DNA of 64,000 bases from Flavobacterium soli DSM 19725 (lineage in GTDB: Bacteria; Bacteroidota; Bacteroidia; Flavobacteriales; Flavobacteriaceae): positions 310,001-374,000 of the forward strand of contig NZ_AUGO01000001.1 of NCBI RefSeq assembly GCF_000422705.1, read 5' to 3'. Of this stretch, positions 60,549-64,000 are shown in pieces; position 1 is the stretch's first letter, and the number at the start of each line of letters is the position of its first letter. A program made the translations under genes and the position numbers. The notes under the pieces are model-generated. The model searched no databases. It was not told the DNA's origin and was given only the letters and a program-made list of their open reading frames with translations.

Positions 60549-60995
60549 ATGAAAACAAAATTTTTACCCTTATTTTTTTTAGTAACAATGATGTTCTCTT
60601 GTTCTAGTGATGACGGAGGCGAGAACAATTCAACAACTCAAGAGCAACTCATCGGGAAATGGATGCAACTCTCTGAAAAAGAAACAGCCAATGGAACTGT
60701 TGTTTATGATGAAAACTGGGAACATTTGTGCAATTCTAAAAAAGATTATGTTGAATTTTATGAAAACGGAGAATTTGACTGGATCCAATATGAAAGCTCT
60801 TGCGAAATAGATGCAGAAAGTTCAAATCAAGAGGCAACGTATTCCTTATCTGGTAATACTCTAACTTTTGGAGGCGATGGGGAATTAAATACTGTTGAAA
60901 TCGAGAGTATTTCGGCTACAACCTTAGTTGTAAAAACCGAAGAAACCTATCAAGGCGTAAACTATGTTTATTCTACAACATTAAAAAAAATGTAA
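60549..60995 (+). CDS. Lipocalin-like lipoprotein, single module
   Basis: The 148-residue protein has a lipobox (MMFSC) and one lipocalin-like module: QLIGKWMQLSEKE, KKDYVEFYENGEFDWIQYESSCEID, QEATYSLSGNTLTFGG, and a C-terminal TTLVVKTEETYQGVNYVYSTTLKK. It resembles each half of the two-module protein at 3690 in layout. It probably sits in the envelope. No substrate is known. Confidence 0.85.
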   Translation: MKTKFLPLFFLVTMMFSCSSDDGGENNSTTQEQLIGKWMQLSEKETANGTVVYDENWEHLCNSKKDYVEFYENGEFDWIQYESSCEIDAESSNQEATYSLSGNTLTFGGDGELNTVEIESISATTLVVKTEETYQGVNYVYSTTLKKM

Positions 60996-61010
60996 TCCTA
61001 ATTAAATACT

Positions 61011-61052
61011 AAACCAAAGCACAAGTGGTCTTACTTATGCTTTGGTTTTTTA
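61011..61052 (+). terminator. Terminator after the lipocalin-like gene
   Basis: AAACCAAAGCA (61011-61021) pairs with TGCTTTGGTTT (61038-61048), followed by T residues. The inner AAGT/ACTT bases extend the stem. Confidence 0.92.
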
Positions 61053-61080
61053 TAGTATCAACAAAATTCCTAGAAAATCT

Positions 61081-61749
61081 TTATTCTTGTGTTGATAACC
61101 AATTGATATCTTCAATCAGTCTTTTAATATCTTCTTTTTTGGTTCCGTCATAAAAACCTCTGACGCGTCTTTTGGTATCTACCAGAACAAAATTTTCGGT
61201 ATGCACCATATCATAAAGTTCTTCTGGCTTTCCCGTTTTTACAGCAAGATAGGATTTTCTTGCAATTCCATAAATGTCCTTTTTATTACCTGTAACCAAG
61301 TTCCATTTGCTATCGTCAACTCCTTTTTCGATGGCATATTTTTTTAAAACAGGAACACTGTCCATATCCGGCAAAACCGAATGTGAAAGCAACATCACTT
61401 TAGGATTATTGATAATGGCTTTTTGAACCTCGACCATATTAGTCGTCATTACTGGACAAATGGTTTGACAGGTGGTAAAGAAAAAATCGGCTACATAAAT
61501 CTTGCCTTCATAATCCTTTTGGGTGATCGTTTTTCCGTTTTGATTGGTAAAAGAAAAATCAGCAATCGTGTGGTATTTGCTAACGTGCTGCATCGTGCTG
61601 TCTACCAATTCTGGATTTACATCAGCCGGATTCATGATTGGGAGCCTTTTTTCTGGAGTAAGTACCCTCATAAAAAGAAAAATACAGGTTGCTGAAAAAA
61701 TCAGCATTACAATAAAAAAGAGTCGGTACTTTTTGAAGAACTGTAACAT
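61081..61749 (-). CDS. SCO1/SenC-family copper chaperone
   Basis: From the ATG at 61749 (MLQFFKKYRLF) the protein has 222 residues. It has an N-terminal membrane anchor (about 9-29), then a thioredoxin-like domain with CxxxC in FFTTCQTICPVM and the distal His in YDMVHTENFVLVD. SCO proteins deliver copper to cytochrome c oxidase. An upstream extension of the frame to 61803 is unlikely because the family starts near the anchor. Confidence 0.93.
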   Translation of the reverse strand: MLQFFKKYRLFFIVMLIFSATCIFLFMRVLTPEKRLPIMNPADVNPELVDSTMQHVSKYHTIADFSFTNQNGKTITQKDYEGKIYVADFFFTTCQTICPVMTTNMVEVQKAIINNPKVMLLSHSVLPDMDSVPVLKKYAIEKGVDDSKWNLVTGNKKDIYGIARKSYLAVKTGKPEELYDMVHTENFVLVDTKRRVRGFYDGTKKEDIKRLIEDINWLSTQE

Positions 61750-61848
61750 CTTGGAATTTTGATGCAAAAATACGAAAACAAGTGGTTGTAACACCTCTAA
61801 CAACTGTTATTCAAATCATAATTTAAGAATATTTCAAATTTAATTCGA

Positions 61849-61856
61849 TATTTTTG
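61849..61856 (+). promoter_or_regulatory. -7 element for the M13 peptidase gene
   Basis: TATTTTTG fits TAnnTTTG, 23 bases before the ATG at 61880. A -33 element is not clear. Confidence 0.45.
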
Positions 61857-61879
61857 TCAATATAACATAAATCAACAAC

Positions 61880-63931
61880 ATGAGACTATTGAATAAAAAT
61901 CTATTCTTTGTGCTACCTGCACTTATCGGGCTCTCCGAAAGTCAGGCTCAAAGTAAACCAGGCGTTGGAATCAACACCTCTTTTATGGACAAAACCGTAG
62001 AACCAAATGACGATTTCTTCCGCTTTGTAAACGGAGCTTGGTTTGACAAAACCGAAATCCCAAGCGACAGAACACGTTGGGGAAGCTTTGACGAACTACG
62101 CCAAAATACCGACAAGGATGCTTTGGAAATTCTAAAGGAAGCTTCTACAAACCCAAAATATAAATCCAATACTGATCAAGGAAAAGCGGTTAACCTTTAT
62201 AGAACCATTCTGGACACTATTGGACGAAACAAAGCTGGAATCACTCCTATAAAACCTTATTTGGCAAAAATTAATGCCGTGAAAAACGTTAAGGATTTGC
62301 AAGCCTTGATGATTGAAATGGAACCTCTTGGTGGAATCGGATTTTTTGGAGCAGGTGTTGGTACCGATGCCAAAAACAGCAATAGAAACGTAGTGAACGT
62401 TGGATTAGGATCTCTTGGATTGCCAGACCGCGACTATTATGTTTCAAACGAAGCAGATTCTAAAGAAAAACGTGAAAAATATGTCTTACATGTTGCTAAA
62501 ATGCTACAATTTTTAGGTGAGAAACCTGCCAAAGCGAAAGCCGATGCTGAAAAAATCCTAGCCTTAGAAATTGCCATGTCAACGCCAAGATTAGACAGAG
62601 TGGAAAGAAGGGACCGAACCAAAACCTACAATCCAATGACCGTTGCCGATTTGCAAAAATTGACACCTTCTATAAACTGGAAAGGATTTTTAAATGGAAT
62701 CGGACTTTCAAACGTTGACTCTCTGATTGTTTCCCAACCAAAATATATGACTTCTCTAGAAACCATCTTCAAGCAAAATAAAGTCGAAGACTGGAAAGCT
62801 TATATGAGATGGACATTGTTGAATGATGCTGCTGGGCAATTATCAACGGAGATTGAAAATGCAAATTTTGAATTTTATGGTAAGACCTTAACAGGGGCTA
62901 TCAAACAAAGACCACGCGAAGAAAGAGCTTTGCAAACCATCAACGGAACTGTTGGTGAAGCTTTGGGGAAATTATATGTAGAGAAAAAATTTCCTGCCGA
63001 AGCCAAAGCTAAAGCCGAAAAAATGATCAAGAATGTTTTTATAGCATTCGAAAACCGCATCAATAACTTGCCTTGGATGAACAAAGCAACCAAAGTGAGT
63101 GCAATCGAAAAACTACACAAATCCAGAATCAAAATTGGTTATCCTGACAAATGGAAGGACTATTCTGAATTGACCTTGAAAAGTCCTGAAGAAGGCGGAA
63201 GCTATTTCAGTAATATGGAAGCCATTTCGAAATGGAGATTCAAAGAAAATATTGCCGACTTGAACAAGCCTGTTGACAAAGACGAGTGGTTCATGTCACC
63301 ACAAACAGTGAATGCCTACTACAATCCTTCCTATAACGAAATTGTGTTTCCAGCCGCCATCTTGCAACCTCCTTTCTATGATTATAAAGCTGACGAAGCT
63401 GTAAATTATGGCGGAATTGGAGCTGTTATCGGTCATGAAATCTCGCATGGTTTTGATGATTCGGGTGCTCGATATAATGCTGATGGAAATTTAATCAACT
63501 GGTGGTCTGATGAAGATTTGAAACTGTTTACTGATCTTGGTGGTGCACTAGCCGATCAATATAGCACTTTGCAACCGCTTCCAGGAATTTATGTAGATGG
63601 AAAATTTACATTAGGAGAAAACATTGGAGATCTTGGTGGTGTGAATGCTGCTTTTGATGGTTTGCAGATTTATTTGAAAGAAAATGGAAACCCAGGTTTG
63701 ATTGACGGTTTCACGCCAGAACAGCGTTTCTTTATCTCTTGGGCAACCATCTGGAGAACAAAAGCACGTGATGAGGCGATTAAAAACCAAGTGAAAACCG
63801 ATCCGCATTCTCCAGGATTATACAGAGCCTATGTGCCTTTGCAAAACGTGGACGCTTTCTACAAAGCTTTTAACATCAAGCAAGGAGATGGCATGTATGT
63901 TGACCCAGAGAAGAGAGTAAAAATCTGGTAA
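61880..63931 (+). CDS. M13-family zinc metallopeptidase (neprilysin/PepO-like)
   Basis: The 683-residue protein has a signal peptide (about 1-23) and the two M13 domains. The catalytic core is NYGGIGAVIGHEISHGFDDSG with HEISH (about residues 519-523), and the third ligand Glu lies in GENIGDLGG (about 580). The family ending GDGMYVDPEKRVKIW is present, so it is full length. It cleaves peptides outside the inner membrane. Confidence 0.96.
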   Translation: MRLLNKNLFFVLPALIGLSESQAQSKPGVGINTSFMDKTVEPNDDFFRFVNGAWFDKTEIPSDRTRWGSFDELRQNTDKDALEILKEASTNPKYKSNTDQGKAVNLYRTILDTIGRNKAGITPIKPYLAKINAVKNVKDLQALMIEMEPLGGIGFFGAGVGTDAKNSNRNVVNVGLGSLGLPDRDYYVSNEADSKEKREKYVLHVAKMLQFLGEKPAKAKADAEKILALEIAMSTPRLDRVERRDRTKTYNPMTVADLQKLTPSINWKGFLNGIGLSNVDSLIVSQPKYMTSLETIFKQNKVEDWKAYMRWTLLNDAAGQLSTEIENANFEFYGKTLTGAIKQRPREERALQTINGTVGEALGKLYVEKKFPAEAKAKAEKMIKNVFIAFENRINNLPWMNKATKVSAIEKLHKSRIKIGYPDKWKDYSELTLKSPEEGGSYFSNMEAISKWRFKENIADLNKPVDKDEWFMSPQTVNAYYNPSYNEIVFPAAILQPPFYDYKADEAVNYGGIGAVIGHEISHGFDDSGARYNADGNLINWWSDEDLKLFTDLGGALADQYSTLQPLPGIYVDGKFTLGENIGDLGGVNAAFDGLQIYLKENGNPGLIDGFTPEQRFFISWATIWRTKARDEAIKNQVKTDPHSPGLYRAYVPLQNVDAFYKAFNIKQGDGMYVDPEKRVKIW

Positions 63932-63952
63932 TCTATAGAATTAATTAGATAC

Positions 63953-64000
63953 AAATTGCACCAATTTTCACAGATGATTTCGTGAAAATTGGTGCAATTT
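63953..64000. terminator. Perfect hairpin after the M13 gene, cut by the window end
   Basis: Arms 63953-63971 and 63982-64000 pair perfectly over 19 bases with an AGATGATTTC loop. It runs into the end of the window, so a T run cannot be seen. The hairpin shares AATTTTCAC / GTGAAAATT with the one at 21884, so it belongs to the same dispersed family. Confidence 0.8.

Noticed and set aside
1..64000. tRNA or rRNA genes
   Set aside because: No GGTTCGANNC-type T-arm with a matching acceptor stem and no conserved 16S or 23S segment was seen on reading through the window.

Overview
The window looks like chromosomal DNA of a Flavobacterium-like member of the Bacteroidetes. The reasons are the gene content (gliding lipoprotein GldH beside a PSP1/RicT-like gene, a zeaxanthin-type lycopene cyclase, a SpmA-SpmB fusion, the yicC-gmk-nadD order, TrhO with a C-terminal extension), promoters of the Bacteroidetes type (TAnnTTTG at -7), weak Shine-Dalgarno sequences, an AT-rich background and many short intergenic palindromic repeats. 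No tRNA, rRNA, CRISPR array or recognisable transposase was found.

Layout. 1-2918: a minus-strand group with a truncated haemoglobin (cut by the window edge), a small membrane protein, a Crp/Fnr regulator with a perfect dyad beside it, and a PAS histidine kinase. 2919-8340: an accessory stretch with an octamer microsatellite, a duplicated lipocalin-like lipoprotein, two unrecognised proteins (one G+C-rich) and an XRE regulator. 8341-18358: an AT-rich defence island: XRE controller, C5 DNA methyltransferase, MORC/MutL-like GHKL ATPase, Z1-type superfamily 2 helicase, PD-(D/E)XK (DUF4420) nuclease, AIPR protein and, after a gap and a jump in G+C, a Vsr-like nuclease. The first six genes overlap or lie within 4 bases of each other and probably work as one composite restriction or abortive-infection system.

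18400-30470: mostly housekeeping genes (TM2 protein, 2-hydroxyacid dehydrogenase, GldH-like lipoprotein, cystathionine gamma-synthase, DinB, ArsC-like, DMT transporter, yicC-gmk-nadD, Crp/Fnr, DJ-1/PfpI) with several repeat-filled gaps, including a 21-bp minisatellite. 30527-36951: a tight minus-strand operon for NAD and ADP-ribose: a PRPP-synthetase-like enzyme, ADP-ribosylglycohydrolase, a frameshifted NADAR gene, two macro domains, the RNA 2'-phosphotransferase KptA/Tpt1, a small RyR-like protein and a NadV-type phosphoribosyltransferase. It is headed by a NrtR-type Nudix regulator, with three matching operator dyads.

37099-52929: an alcohol dehydrogenase, cytochrome c, Ogt, a beta-lactamase-fold hydrolase, an exonuclease, SpmAB, succinyl-CoA:acetoacetate transferase, PBP1A, GldH, the RicT-like protein, TrhO, a bacilliredoxin, lycopene cyclase and a thioredoxin-like protein. 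53026-60193: a metal-homeostasis block (TonB receptor, DtxR-family regulator, ZIP transporter, FeoA, FeoB, a beta-rich envelope protein and a 42-residue FeoB-associated Cys-rich peptide), with a DtxR-like operator between the receptor and the regulator. 60549-64000: a lipocalin-like lipoprotein, SCO1 and an M13 metallopeptidase.

The most notable systems are the 10-kb methylase/ATPase/Z1/AIPR island and the NrtR-controlled NAD/ADP-ribose operon. All functions come from reading the sequence; no database search was run.
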